This document shows, one piece after another, positions 1 to 9,335 of a stretch of DNA of 55,940 nt. Position 1 is the first letter of the stretch; the number at the start of each line of letters is the position of its first letter. The position numbers were made by a program, and so were the translations under genes. The DNA is from Microcystis aeruginosa Ma_SC_T_19800800_S464 (lineage in GTDB: Bacteria > Cyanobacteriota > Cyanobacteriia > Cyanobacteriales > Microcystaceae): positions 1 to 55,940 of the forward strand of contig SFBL01000225.1 of assembly GCA_007095785.1 (NCBI GenBank). The letters are read 5' to 3'. The notes beneath the pieces were generated by a model. It searched no databases, was not told where the DNA came from, and saw only the letters and a program-made list of their open reading frames with translations.

Positions 1-112
1 GAATAAAGCTTTTAGCCACGTCAAATCTCTGGGCTAGTCCTCGAATGGAAATTTTTTCTTTCTTCCAGACATCGATAATTTTTTGGCGAAAATCTACAGA
101 ATAGGGTCTCAT
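1..112 (-). mobile_element. IS630-like transposase, 5' end only (runs off window)
   Basis: Read on the minus strand from an ATG at 112, this is an open frame of about 37 codons that continues past position 1. It begins MRPYSVDFRQKIIDVW and contains ISIRGLAQRF, the N-terminal helix-turn-helix pattern of IS630/Tc1-mariner type transposases. Only the DNA-binding head is in the window, so intactness cannot be judged. About 40-70 bases upstream of the start is a sequence resembling the terminal repeat of this element (see 148-185). It abuts the CRISPR remnant. Confidence 0.75.
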
Positions 113-147
113 AGGAAGCGGGTAAGTTCTATTATTTGTCTATTTGC

Positions 148-185
148 TTTCCATTGTACCTCATAGCTCCAAGAATTGCTATATT
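148..185 (-). repeat. Terminal inverted repeat of the left IS630-like element
   Basis: On the minus strand this stretch reads AATATAGC, then 13 variable bases, then ATGAGGTACAA. The same two blocks with the same spacing occur on the plus strand from 494, so the two stretches form an imperfect inverted pair around the CRISPR remnant. This side belongs to the element whose transposase starts at 112. The TA at the boundary fits the TA target preference of the IS630 family. Confidence 0.6.
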
Positions 186-186
186 C

Positions 187-497
187 GTTTCAATCCCTAA
201 TAGGGTTTAAGATTAATTGAAACCAATAGAACTTGAAAACGCAGGCGGAATAAATGCCATTAATGTTTCAATCCCTAATAGGGTTTAAGATTAATTGGAA
301 CCTTAGACCTTTTTCGGATGCAAGTCCAAGAAAATCATGTTTCAATCCCTAATAGGGTTTAAGATTAATTGGAACTATTTTCACTTACCAGTCTATCAAT
401 GTGATTTTTGTTTCAATCCCTAATAGGGTTTAAGATTAATTGGAACTAATATGTGTATAAACCTATAATATCATAGGTATTGTTTCAATCCCTAATA
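187..497. CRISPR. CRISPR remnant: four full 37-bp repeats plus a truncated fifth
   Basis: Full repeats lie at 187-223, 265-301, 339-375 and 410-446, and a 16-base stub lies at 482-497. The repeat begins GTTTCAATCCCTAATAGGG and ends TTGGAAC. The first copy differs by one base near its 3' end (TTGAAAC). Spacers are 41, 37, 34 and 35 bp and are unrelated to each other. The fifth repeat stops where an IS end begins (TATAGCGG), and only about 3 bases separate the first repeat from the left IS end. No cas gene is in the window and no leader can be recognised, so this is probably a fragment cut out of a larger array. Confidence 0.93.
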
Positions 498-2195
498 TAG
501 CGGTTTTCAGTTGAATGAGGTACAAAGGGATGACTGGCAAACTCTTGATTAGGCTCTTTAAAAGGGGTATCGCAATAACAACAATGGCTAAACCACAGTA
601 AATTTCAAATTGTTCTCGATTTCGCCACTGCAACCATCCTTGAAAAAGTTTCGCTACCGTGTGATGACGCAAGTGAGCAGAAATATAGCCAAGGCGAATT
701 TTTCCCGTAGGTATGGTTAGGTTTTTTACCCAATTAGGAAAGTTAGCTGCGGTAATTTTATAAACTAATTCTCCATATTTTTTTTGTAGTTCTAAATCAT
801 TTTTAGCTTGATATTGAAGATAAAAATTAGTTCTTAATCCAATACTTTTCCAAGCCTCCTGTTGTTGATGAGTAGTGGTTAAATCAAGATTAGACAAGAT
901 ATTATCTAACCGTTTCTCGTAGTTTGATCGATATTGCATAATATCTGCTTGATTTGTGTAAACTATCGGCATTAAACGCATTAATTCTAATTTCAAAGAT
1001 AGGTGATCGGGAAGATACTCTAAAGCCGATTTAGTGGCTTGAATTGCCACCTCGATCGGATAATTATTTTGTAGTAACCAAATTAGGCGCAAATGTAAAT
1101 CAATATTTTTGGGATGATAGCTAATGCCTTTTTTATACACATCCAAAGCTTGTTTTTCTTCTTTGAGAATGAGATAGCAATGGGCGCAATTTAAATAAAA
1201 GTTGCTATCTTCTACTTTAACTGCTAATAATTTTTGATAATAGTTTAGTGCTAATTGATAGAGTTTTCTTTGATAAAAATAATTACCTGAGTAAAGATCG
1301 GCTATTTGTTGGTCAGCTTGCAGGTTTTCCCAAAGTAAGCATTTTTTGCCTCTGTCCAAGCTTGTTTAACTAAATAGACATTGCCTAAATTGATATAAAA
1401 AGGATAAAAATCAGTCCGGCTATTAATTCCCTGCTGATAGAATTTTTCGGCTGACTCTAGCTGACCTAATTGATAAAATAAATTGCCCAGTTTATTATAA
1501 GCATCGACAAAATTGGGATTGAGATCAATCGCTTTTTGATAAGCTGATAAAGCTAGAGCTAAACGTGATTGTTTTTCTAGCACCATGGCCATAGTATAAT
1601 GGTATAAGGCTTGATTTTCCTCTAATTCGATGGCTCTTGCTAAACAGTTAAAAGATTCTGTTAGTCGGTTAATTATATAGTATAAGTATCCTAAATCGTG
1701 CCAGATGTAAGCTAATTGTTCACGCCAAGATAAAATTCTTAAGTAAAAGTCCTCAGCTAAAGTATATTCTCGCCGATTAATTGCCTCTTGCACCTCTTGA
1801 AGACAGGAGTTGATCGCAGTCAGCGCATAATTTTCTATCTCTTCATCCCCTTCTATTTCTTCTAATTCTAGCCACTGAAGATAGATTAATTTAGCTTGGG
1901 CAAACTGCCAGCAATTGAGATTTCTAATTATCTCTTTTTTGAGCAGCATAATTAAATCCTGACTGGACTCTGATTGTAATAGCCAAAATAACCAAATTTC
2001 TTGCGCTGTTGCTTGCTGCCCTAGCAGCAGATAAGCTAATCCCAGATAGGGATAATAATCAGTCACTTCCGGATCAACCGCCAGCGCTTGCTGACAAAAT
2101 AACAATAATTGATCATGGTCTCCCGATGCTAACATTAACTCGATCGCTTGTTGGTGATTACTGTTGATCATTATCTTGACTCTCGCTGCTCTCAT
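463..2195 (-). pseudogene. TPR-repeat protein (SPINDLY/O-GlcNAc-transferase-like), frameshifted and 3'-truncated
   Basis: Two overlapping minus-strand frames (2195-1302 and 1359-463) together read as one tetratricopeptide protein. The upstream half has clear TPR units such as ALSAYQKAIDLNPNFVDAYN and ends in frame at TEAKNAYFGK. The downstream half takes over at ENLQADQQIADLYSGNYFYQ. The frames switch near 1335-1345 next to a run of six A, so a one-base slip is likely. The downstream half also has TPR units and then KIRLGYISAHLRHHTVAKLF, typical of the region just before the glycosyltransferase domain of SPINDLY-like proteins. From about 592 the frame runs into the IS end at 494-526, so the catalytic domain is missing. 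The partner or substrate is unknown. Confidence 0.75.
494..526 (+). repeat. Terminal inverted repeat of a second IS630-like end, interrupting CRISPR repeat 5
   Basis: The plus strand reads AATATAGC, 13 bases, then ATGAGGTACAA, matching the inverted copy at 148-185. It starts inside the fifth CRISPR repeat. No transposase follows; the dead TPR gene picks up within about 100 bases, so this is a solo end or a short remnant. Confidence 0.55.
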
Positions 2196-2357
2196 TCCAC
2201 AATACCCTCGATCGAGCTTAGGGTAACATCTTAGACTTATTGAACTTAACTAGCGATAGATTTGAGGATTTATTAGCCCCATCAACACAAGAACCCCTGA
2301 TTTTACCTTGATTTTACCCCATCTAGCACCCTAGCCAGACAAGTAATTTCTCCCACA

Positions 2358-2373
2358 GATAAGAATTATTCTC
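2358..2373 (+). promoter_or_regulatory. Possible Fur box upstream of futA
   Basis: GATAAGAATTATTCTC is an imperfect palindrome close to the Fur consensus of alternating GATAAT/ATTATC units. It lies 46 bases before the futA start, and a -10-like TACAAT follows at 2382-2387. Repression by Fur under iron sufficiency is known for this gene family in cyanobacteria. Binding here is inferred from sequence alone. Confidence 0.45.
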
Positions 2374-2418
2374 AATAGCTGTACAATAGGAAAAGACAAC
2401 TTTACCAAGAATCGAGCA

Positions 2419-3474
2419 ATGAACGATAAAATAACTCGGAGAGTCTTTCTAGGCGCGGGAACAGCCACCTTAGCGGTAGCAGTGGGGCAATTAGGGAAAA
2501 TAAACGAAGTTTCCGCCCAAACTAAACAATTAAACCTCTATTCCTCCCGTCACTACAACACCGACCGACGATTGTACGACAACTTCACCCGACAAACGGG
2601 AATAAAAATTAACCTCGTGGAAGGGGAAGCAGACCCATTAATCGAACGGATCAAAAGCGAAGGCAGCAATAGTCCTGCCGATATACTCCTAACGGTAGAT
2701 GCAGGGAGACTATGGCGCGCCGACCAACAGGGAATTTTTGCCCCGGTCAATTCCCGCATTCTTACCCAAAGAATTCCCGCTAATTTGCGTCACCCCAAAG
2801 GTCACTGGTTTGGGTTTAGTAAACGCTTGCGGGTAATCATGTACAACAAAGACAGAGTTAACCCCAGAGAAATCGATTCCTATGCAGATTTAACCAATCC
2901 CAAATGGAAAGGAAAAGTCGTCACCCGGTCATCTAGTAACATCTATAGTCAATCTTTTACCGCTTGGTTAATCGACATCCAAGGGGAAGCGGCCGCAGAA
3001 AAATGGTGTCGGGGATTAGTGGCTAATTTTGCTCGTTCACCCCAGGGAAATGATAAGGCACAAATCGAAGCTGTCGCCGCAGGAATTGCCGATTTAGCCC
3101 TAGCTAACACCTATTACTTAGCTGGGTATGCCGAAGAAAAAGACCCCGCTAAACGGGCAATTTATGACCAAGTAGGCGTAATTTTCCCCGACCAAACAGG
3201 CCGCGGCGCTCACGTTAATATTAGCGGTGGTGGTTTAATTAAAACTGCCCCCAATCGAGAATCGGCCATTAAATTTTTAGAATATCTTTCTAGCAATGAA
3301 GCACAGAACTTTTTTGCTAAGGGTAATCAAGAATATCCCGTCGTTCGAGGGGTTGCTTTAGACCCTGTCCTAGCAAAACTCGGACGCGGGAAGGAAGATA
3401 CCGTTAGTGTGGCTAATTATGGTCCTAATTTAGCCAAAGCGGTACAGGTAATGAATCGCGCGGGTTGGAAATAA
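2419..3474 (+). CDS. futA: Iron(III) ABC transporter substrate-binding protein (FutA/IdiA family)
   Basis: This periplasmic ferric-iron-binding protein of 351 aa delivers iron to the FutBC permease/ATPase. The N-terminus carries a twin-arginine signal (TRRVFLGAGT, residues 6-15) followed by a hydrophobic stretch and a cleavage region near VSAQ (about 31-34), so export by Tat is likely. The mature part opens with LNLYSSRHYNTDRRLYDNF, typical of FutA, and contains the family's conserved tyrosines, including Tyr residues in the NTYYLAGY segment. The ATG at 2419 fits the signal peptide. No futB or futC neighbour is in the window, so it is a single-gene unit. A possible Fur box lies just upstream. 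Which FutA paralogue it represents cannot be settled from sequence alone. Confidence 0.9.
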   Translation: MNDKITRRVFLGAGTATLAVAVGQLGKINEVSAQTKQLNLYSSRHYNTDRRLYDNFTRQTGIKINLVEGEADPLIERIKSEGSNSPADILLTVDAGRLWRADQQGIFAPVNSRILTQRIPANLRHPKGHWFGFSKRLRVIMYNKDRVNPREIDSYADLTNPKWKGKVVTRSSSNIYSQSFTAWLIDIQGEAAAEKWCRGLVANFARSPQGNDKAQIEAVAAGIADLALANTYYLAGYAEEKDPAKRAIYDQVGVIFPDQTGRGAHVNISGGGLIKTAPNRESAIKFLEYLSSNEAQNFFAKGNQEYPVVRGVALDPVLAKLGRGKEDTVSVANYGPNLAKAVQVMNRAGWK

Positions 3475-3580
3475 GTTATCAGTTATCAGTGATCAGTTAT
3501 CAGTTATCAGTTATCAGTGATCAGTTATCAGTTATCAGTGATCAGTTATCAGTGGGAAGTGGGAAGTGGGAAGTGGGGAG
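3475..3580. repeat. Short tandem repeats after futA
   Basis: The stop of futA is followed by about 78 bases built from AGTTATC and AGTGATC heptamers, then by three to four copies of GGGAAGT. Slippage-prone tracts of this type are common in Microcystis intergenic DNA. The rest of the gap to 3823 holds no gene. It includes a short TTTTGCC repeat near 3765-3787. Confidence 0.8.
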
Positions 3581-3823
3581 CTTTTTTCAGTGATCAGAAC
3601 GTAGGTTGGGTTGAAGCATGAAACCCAACGCCCGATTATGTTACGCTACCGCTAACCCATCCTACAAATAATTGTGCCTCCCTACTTAATTGGTTAAGCT
3701 AAAAGCTTGGATGTACTTAGTTTATAACCTTCTTTTTAGGTAGGAGAATTGCCAGATTCTTTTTTTTGCCTTTTGCCTTTTGCCTTTAGAAGCTAATTAC
3801 CGATTACTGTTCACTGATAATTG

Positions 3824-4438
3824 CTATGTTAAGGCAAATACAACCGAGAGATTATTAGCGGGCATAGGAATTACTTCTAACAATTGTAAACCTCGATCGC
3901 TCGCTTGTTGCACCACATCTTCTAAATTCCTAACTCCCCAAGCAGAGTTTTGAGAACGGAGAGAAAGATCAAAGCTTTCATTACTAGGAGAAGTATGTTT
4001 TCCCTGTCGTTTATAGGGACCATAAAGATAGAGAATTTCCCCTGGACTAAGAATGCGACTCGCTCCCGCCATTAAAGCTAAACAAGCAGACCAAGGAGCG
4101 ATATGAATCATATTAATATTAACAATGGCATTAATAACGATATTTTCCGTCTCTACCGCCCAAATTGACTGATGAACATCGATAAATAGGGGGCGATCGA
4201 GATTAGAATTAGGATAATAATCGCACCAACTGCGAATACTATCTAGAGCCAGAGGGTTACAATCCGAGGGAATCCAACGACAAGGAGCAAGACGAGGGGC
4301 AAAAAAAACAGCGTGTTCACCCGTACCGCTAGATATTTCTAGGATATTGCCAGTCTTCGGTAAAAATTGGCTGAGAACTTCCAAAATCGGCTGACGATTG
4401 CGTTCTGTTGCTGGGGCGTATTGACGTAAATCAGACAT
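3824..4438 (-). CDS. DUF938 family SAM-dependent methyltransferase-like protein
   Basis: The protein is 204 aa, near the usual length of DUF938 proteins. It opens MSDLRQYAPATERNRQPIL and has the SAM-binding glycine motif ILEISSGTGEHAVFFA at about residues 32-47, followed by an acidic loop (PSDCNPLALDSI). NAIVNINMIHIAPW near residues 105-118 matches the conserved DUF938 core. These features indicate a class I methyltransferase fold. The substrate is not known. It stands alone between a repeat tract and topA, on the opposite strand to both neighbours. Confidence 0.85.
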   Translation of the reverse strand: MSDLRQYAPATERNRQPILEVLSQFLPKTGNILEISSGTGEHAVFFAPRLAPCRWIPSDCNPLALDSIRSWCDYYPNSNLDRPLFIDVHQSIWAVETENIVINAIVNINMIHIAPWSACLALMAGASRILSPGEILYLYGPYKRQGKHTSPSNESFDLSLRSQNSAWGVRNLEDVVQQASDRGLQLLEVIPMPANNLSVVFALT

Positions 4439-4745
4439 AACTACAGCGTTTCTGATAAAGATGAAGCGTAACCTAATTTAGTATCGAGGACCATCTCCCT
4501 TCTTCTCAAACAGATTATATTACCCTTGGCGGTGCCTTGCTGTCCGATCGCTGCTCCAGAAAAACATTAAGTTTTATTAAGAAGTTAGTGACAAAACACC
4601 AGCTTTAATCTCTATTATCGTAGTAAGTGGCTTTTGACCCGAATCAAGCCGGTCAAGATAAATAGTAACTTTTGCCCATCATCAAACAACGATTGTCAGT
4701 CTAACTAAAACAGTCGCTGTGGCGATGCCCTCGTGATCAATTCCT
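4439..4745. other. Divergent intergenic region between DUF938 gene and topA
   Basis: About 307 bases without a gene. It must hold the promoters of the two divergent genes, but no promoter box was convincing by eye. An AAGTTTTATTAAGAAGTTAG stretch near 4569-4588 is AT-rich. No strong hairpin or RNA gene was recognised. Confidence 0.5.
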
Positions 4746-7382
4746 ATGTCAACCCTGGTTATTGTCGAATCCCCCACCAAAGCTCGGACGATCAGTAATT
4801 ATCTGCCTAGCGGCTACCGAGTCCAAGCCTCCATGGGCCACATCCGCGATCTGCCCGCCTCTGCCGAAGAAATTCCCCCCGCCCACAAAGACAAATCCTG
4901 GGCCAATTTGGGCGTGGATGTGGACAACGATTTCGATCCCCTCTACGTCGTCCCCAAAACTAAAAGTAAAGTCGTCAAAGAATTAAAAGAAGCCCTCAAA
5001 GGCGCGAGCGAATTGATCCTCGCCACCGACGAAGATCGGGAAGGAGAAAGCATCAGTTGGCATCTCCTACAGGTACTCAACCCGAAAATACCCACCAAAA
5101 GGATGGTATTTCACGAAATCACCAAAGAAGCGATCCAAGCCGCCCTCAAAAATTGTCGCTCGATCGACGAAAATTTAGTTCACGCCCAAGAAACCCGCCG
5201 CATACTCGATCGCCTCTACGGTTATACCCTCTCCCCCCTACTCTGGAAAAAAATCTCTAAAGGTTTATCCGCCGGCCGGGTGCAATCCGTCGCCGTGCGT
5301 CTGCTCGTACAACGGGAACGAGAACGACGAGCCTTTAAAACCGCCAATTATTGGGATCTGAAAGCGACTTTAGAAAAGGACAAAAATCAATTCGACTCGA
5401 AATTAGTCACCTTAAACGGTCAAAAAGTAGCAAATGGGAGCGATTTCGATGCCGACACCGGCAGACTGCTCCCCGACCGCCAAGTCACCCTTTTAGATCA
5501 AGCCACCGCCACCGCCTTAAAAGAACGCATCCAAGACAAAATCTGGCGCGTTAGCCACACCGAAGAAAAACCCACCACTCGCAAACCATCCCCCCCCTTC
5601 ACCACCTCCACCCTACAGCAAGAGGCTAACCGGAAACTGGGCATATCCGCCCGCGACACCATGCGAATCGCCCAAAATCTCTACGAACAGGGCTACATCA
5701 CCTATATGCGAACCGATTCGGTGCATCTTTCCGATCAGGCCATCACCGCCGCTCGCAATTGTGTAGAACAAATGTATGGTAAAAATTATCTCAGTCCCCA
5801 ACCCCGGCAGTACACCACCAAAAGCAAAGGCGCACAGGAGGCCCACGAAGCCATCCGGCCCGCCGGCAGTAGCTTTCGCCTACCCCGGGAAACCGGCCTG
5901 AGCGGACTAGAATTCGCCCTCTACGACCTAATCTGGAAACGCACCGTCGCCTCACAGATGGCCGATGCCCGTATTACCCAGATCGCCGTTAATATTCAGG
6001 TGGAAAATGCCGGATTTCGCTCCTCCGGCAAAAGAATCGACTTCCCCGGCTTTTTCCGCGCCTATGTGGAAGGTTCCGACGATCCGGAAGCGGCGATCGA
6101 CGACCAAGAAATAATCCTACCCCCCCTCAGCGTCGGTGATACCCCCAATTGTCGCAAACTAGAGGCCATTAGCCACGATACCCAACCCCCCGCCCGTTAT
6201 AGCGAAGCCTCACTGGTAAAAACCCTCGAAAGTGAAGGAATCGGGCGACCCAGCACCTACGCCACCATTCTCGGCACCATTATTGATCGCGGTTATGCCC
6301 AAATGCGGAACAAAACCCTCATTCCCACCTTCACCGCCTTCGCCGTCGTCGGTTTATTAGAAAATCATTTCCCCGACCTGGTAGATCCCAAATTTACCTC
6401 GAAAATGGAGGAAACCCTCGACGATATCGCCACCGGTTCCGCTCAATGGTTGCCCTATCTCGATCGCTTCTATCGCGGCGAAAAAGGGCTAGAAAGCCAA
6501 GTCAAAGAGCGCGAGAGTCAAATTAACTCTAGCACCGCTAAATCGGTGATTTTAGAGGATTTACAGGCAACCATCAAGATCGGCAAATACGGACCCTATC
6601 TGGAAGTCCCCCGAGGCGATGAAATCCTCACCGCTTCCATCCCGGCCGATTTAACCCCCGCCGACCTCAACCCCGAACAGGTAGAAACCCTGCTGCGACA
6701 AAAAACCGAAGGTCCGGATAAAATCGGTCTTCATCCCGACACCGGAGAGCCGATTTATCTGCTCGTTGGTAGTTACGGTCCCTACGTCCAGTTAGGAGAT
6801 ATCAGCGAGGACAATCCCAAACCGAAACGCGCCTCCCTACCCAAAGGAGTCAAACCCGAGGACATCACCCTTGAACAAGCGGTGGGTTTATTAGCACTGC
6901 CGCGACTGCTGGGAACCCATCCCCTCACCGGAGGCAAAATCAAAGCCAGTTTAGGGCGTTTCGGTCCCTATGTGGTTCAGGAAGAGGGCAAAGAAAAAGA
7001 ATATCGTTCCCTGAAAGCCGGCGATGATGTCTTAACTATAACCCTCGATCGAGCCTTGGCCTTATTAGCCGAACCGAAAAAAGCTCGCGGCGCTCGTGGT
7101 TCTACCAAACCACCCTTAAAAGAATTGGGTAAACATCCCGACGATGGGGAATTGGTGGGATTGTACGAAGGTCCCTACGGAATTTATATCAAGCACGGTA
7201 AGACTAACGCTAAGATTCCGGAGGGAGAGACGGCCGAAACCCTGACTCTAGAACAAGCTTTAGTCGCCCTAGCGGCCAAGGCAACTACTGCCAAGAAAAC
7301 CACCACCAAGAAAACGACTTCTAGCTCCAGCAAAAAAACTACTTCCCCGGGCAGTAAAACTGGCAAAAGTAAGACGGTTTAG
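4746..7382 (+). CDS. topA: DNA topoisomerase I (type IA)
   Basis: This 878-aa enzyme relaxes negative supercoils. The TOPRIM domain is at the N-terminus ([13 protein letters not shown] at 4-16; the acidic [15 protein letters not shown] near 93-107). The catalytic tyrosine lies in [10 protein letters not shown] near residue 320. The C-terminal part has no zinc fingers. It has several repeats of the type [30 protein letters not shown] and [10 protein letters not shown], each followed by a LTLEQAL-like helix, as in other cyanobacterial TopA proteins. A lysine/threonine/serine-rich tail of about 35 residues probably binds DNA. The gene is GC-rich compared with the aer cluster and is convergent with the SWIM-domain gene. 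Confidence 0.97.
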   Translation: MSTLVIVESPTKARTISNYLPSGYRVQASMGHIRDLPASAEEIPPAHKDKSWANLGVDVDNDFDPLYVVPKTKSKVVKELKEALKGASELILATDEDREGESISWHLLQVLNPKIPTKRMVFHEITKEAIQAALKNCRSIDENLVHAQETRRILDRLYGYTLSPLLWKKISKGLSAGRVQSVAVRLLVQRERERRAFKTANYWDLKATLEKDKNQFDSKLVTLNGQKVANGSDFDADTGRLLPDRQVTLLDQATATALKERIQDKIWRVSHTEEKPTTRKPSPPFTTSTLQQEANRKLGISARDTMRIAQNLYEQGYITYMRTDSVHLSDQAITAARNCVEQMYGKNYLSPQPRQYTTKSKGAQEAHEAIRPAGSSFRLPRETGLSGLEFALYDLIWKRTVASQMADARITQIAVNIQVENAGFRSSGKRIDFPGFFRAYVEGSDDPEAAIDDQEIILPPLSVGDTPNCRKLEAISHDTQPPARYSEASLVKTLESEGIGRPSTYATILGTIIDRGYAQMRNKTLIPTFTAFAVVGLLENHFPDLVDPKFTSKMEETLDDIATGSAQWLPYLDRFYRGEKGLESQVKERESQINSSTAKSVILEDLQATIKIGKYGPYLEVPRGDEILTASIPADLTPADLNPEQVETLLRQKTEGPDKIGLHPDTGEPIYLLVGSYGPYVQLGDISEDNPKPKRASLPKGVKPEDITLEQAVGLLALPRLLGTHPLTGGKIKASLGRFGPYVVQEEGKEKEYRSLKAGDDVLTITLDRALALLAEPKKARGARGSTKPPLKELGKHPDDGELVGLYEGPYGIYIKHGKTNAKIPEGETAETLTLEQALVALAAKATTAKKTTTKKTTSSSSKKTTSPGSKTGKSKTV

Positions 7383-7503
7383 CGGTTACTGGTGGGGCGA
7401 TTTTCTCCCCGGTCAATTCCTCACCCCGATGCGAGGATAAATCTGGCTGGCTTTTTTGTCTTTTGCACCACTTTGACCGGGCTGCTCCCATACCCCAAAT
7501 TCC

Positions 7504-8289
7504 CTACTGTAAAGCGATCGCCATCGCTTCTTGGGGAATTTGCCGGTAAATTGGTTTTAAAAATTGTTCTATGGCATCCGATTCGGGGGCAGCGAGGGGA
7601 AAATTGCCTAAAATGTCGAGAATGGTTTGATTTTCATTCCCCGGCGTAATCACAACGAGGGAGGGATCTAGCTCTTCATCGTACTGCCAAAAGCGATCGA
7701 TAGCACTGTCGGGGGCAGTTTTTTCAACTACTGCCGGGGTTTCACTGACTGCTAAAGGTTGATTATCAGAGGAATAGGAGCGTTTTTCTCGTAAAGCTTC
7801 CAGAATTTGGCTTTTGCTTCGGCCGCGCAGTTGCAAAAGCAGGAAGGGATCGACAATAAAACGATCACCCAATTGATAATAGACTGCTCCTATATGTTTG
7901 CAGGGGTTGGCTTGATCGGGACAGGTGCAACGAGAGCGAATATCAGCTAGGGAAAAGGGAAATAAATTCACCCCACTATCGATAAAAACACGCTCAATAT
8001 TATCGGGCATTTGTCCGGTGAGCAATTGAGCGGAATAAATGGCTTTTTTGGAGAGAAGCTTAATAATATAATCCCATTCTTCATCACTAAAAGCGACTAG
8101 GGATAAATCCACTATATAAGGCTCTGGTTCACTGCCTTGTACTCTAGCAATAACTTGCGAGTCTTCAAAGTCAATACTTAAAACATTGCCCTCTCTAGCG
8201 TAGAGTCTAGCTCGTTCTAAGCGTTTTTTAAAGCGATAGGAATCGAGTAGTTCTAGCCATTTTTGTACCCACCAAGCTTGTTCTGTCAT
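7504..8289 (-). CDS. SWIM zinc-finger domain protein
   Basis: The protein is 261 aa with a SWIM zinc-binding motif CTCPDQANPCKH at about residues 140-151 (C-x-C-x(n)-C-x-H). The N-terminus WWVQKWLELLDSYRFKKRL is the usual opening of bacterial SWIM proteins encoded near SNF2 helicases, but no helicase is adjacent here. SWIM domains mediate DNA or protein contacts; the specific role is not known. The C-terminal third (SETPAVVEKTAPDSAID and onward) has an acidic proline-containing stretch and no recognised domain. It converges on topA with a 121-bp gap that shows no clear terminator. Confidence 0.85.
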   Translation of the reverse strand: MTEQAWWVQKWLELLDSYRFKKRLERARLYAREGNVLSIDFEDSQVIARVQGSEPEPYIVDLSLVAFSDEEWDYIIKLLSKKAIYSAQLLTGQMPDNIERVFIDSGVNLFPFSLADIRSRCTCPDQANPCKHIGAVYYQLGDRFIVDPFLLLQLRGRSKSQILEALREKRSYSSDNQPLAVSETPAVVEKTAPDSAIDRFWQYDEELDPSLVVITPGNENQTILDILGNFPLAAPESDAIEQFLKPIYRQIPQEAMAIALQ

Positions 8290-8844
8290 TTTTTATTCAC
8301 CCTACGGCTGATCAGCTTCGTTATCAAGAAAAACGTCAATTCAAAAAGGAAACATATTAGCCTAGAGGCTGAATGAGGAAAGGCTCATCAGGTATATTCT
8401 GATCTTTAACAACAACAAATCAGACCCAAAAACGAAGCCCTCAACATCATAACATAGAATCAAGAAACTTGCTCTATCAACTTGGTCAAGAGGTAAATTT
8501 ATCTCAACAGTAAATAGTCGTCTTGCCCGGATGTGATCAAAGCACGACCAGAGCGAGAATTAATACTAAATCCTGTTTAGAAAGTATCGGAGAGCAGACA
8601 GCGGAAACGAGGAGAAGGAAGCGAAGAGCGAGTTTTTTAAAGTTGGATTGGAAGTGAATTATGCTATTATGCTGGGAGGGAAGAAAAAGAATCACCAAAC
8701 TATTTAAGTAACTAAGTAGAATTAATTACACATATCTAACTGCCATTGCCTTTTGCCTGAGTGCCTATGCTAACCAAGAAGTTAATTTTCTCCTATTACT
8801 GAGCAAATGATCTATCAAAACTAAGCTAAGGTGAAATCAATCGA
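8290..8844. other. Gene-poor region upstream of the IS30 remnant
   Basis: About 550 bases with no supportable gene. The DNA looks decayed, with many stops in all frames. No tRNA, CRISPR or strong hairpin was seen. It is probably eroded mobile DNA, given the IS30 fragments that follow. Confidence 0.5.
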
Positions 8845-9243
8845 GTGTCTGAAAAACTTTTCCAAGAGATTCCCTTTGACAAAAGAAAAGCCGACCATTG
8901 TGACAAGATCAAAGAGTTTATTGGATATCAAGAGTTGAGTGAGAAACTAGGAGCAGATTTTTATTTTGCTACTCTTTATCATTCTTGGGAGAGCGGGATT
9001 AAACGAGCCGACTAATGGACTAAGCTAAGACGGATTTAAATCCCTTATTCTTAGATTAGCGGAATCTCCCCCAACCAGAAGTCGGAAAGTTGGGGGGAGT
9101 CTTGCCTCTTGTATAAAGACCTCATCTCAGCAGGCAATTTAAATTACGAAAAGCTTAACAATCGTCCTCGAAAATATCTTGACTATCCTAGCCCGAATGA
9201 GGTATGCTCTAATAGCCCAGACAGTGATGCAATTCAGACTTAA
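8845..9243 (+). mobile_element. IS30-family transposase remnant (two in-phase fragments)
   Basis: The first piece, 8845-9015, reads EKLFQEIPFDKRKADHCDKI, then KEFIGYQELSEKLGADFYFA and HSWESG, and resembles the DDE core of IS30 transposases (EFxGYxELxEKLGADFYFAxPYHSWERG). The second piece, 9118-9243, reads NNRPRKYLDYPSPNEVCSNS and ends SDAIQT, like the IS30 C-terminus. About 100 bases of unrelated sequence lie between them, including a hairpin with CTCCCCCAAC and GTTGGGGGGAG arms (9066-9099). The catalytic residues are incomplete, so this element is dead. It marks the left border of the aer cluster. Confidence 0.75.
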
Positions 9244-9335
9244 ATTGGCGTATTATAGATGTCGAACTGGTTACGCCTAAAAGTCCTTATTGAAGAAGCT
9301 TTCACAAGATATACACAGAACCGAGGATTTTAGGC

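Noticed and set aside
187-497. Spacers matching other parts of this window
   Set aside because: No match was seen by eye on either strand; a proper search would be needed to exclude weak ones.
7392-7649. An 85-codon plus-strand frame after topA
   Set aside because: Most of it lies antisense to the SWIM-domain gene and its sequence has no protein-like pattern.
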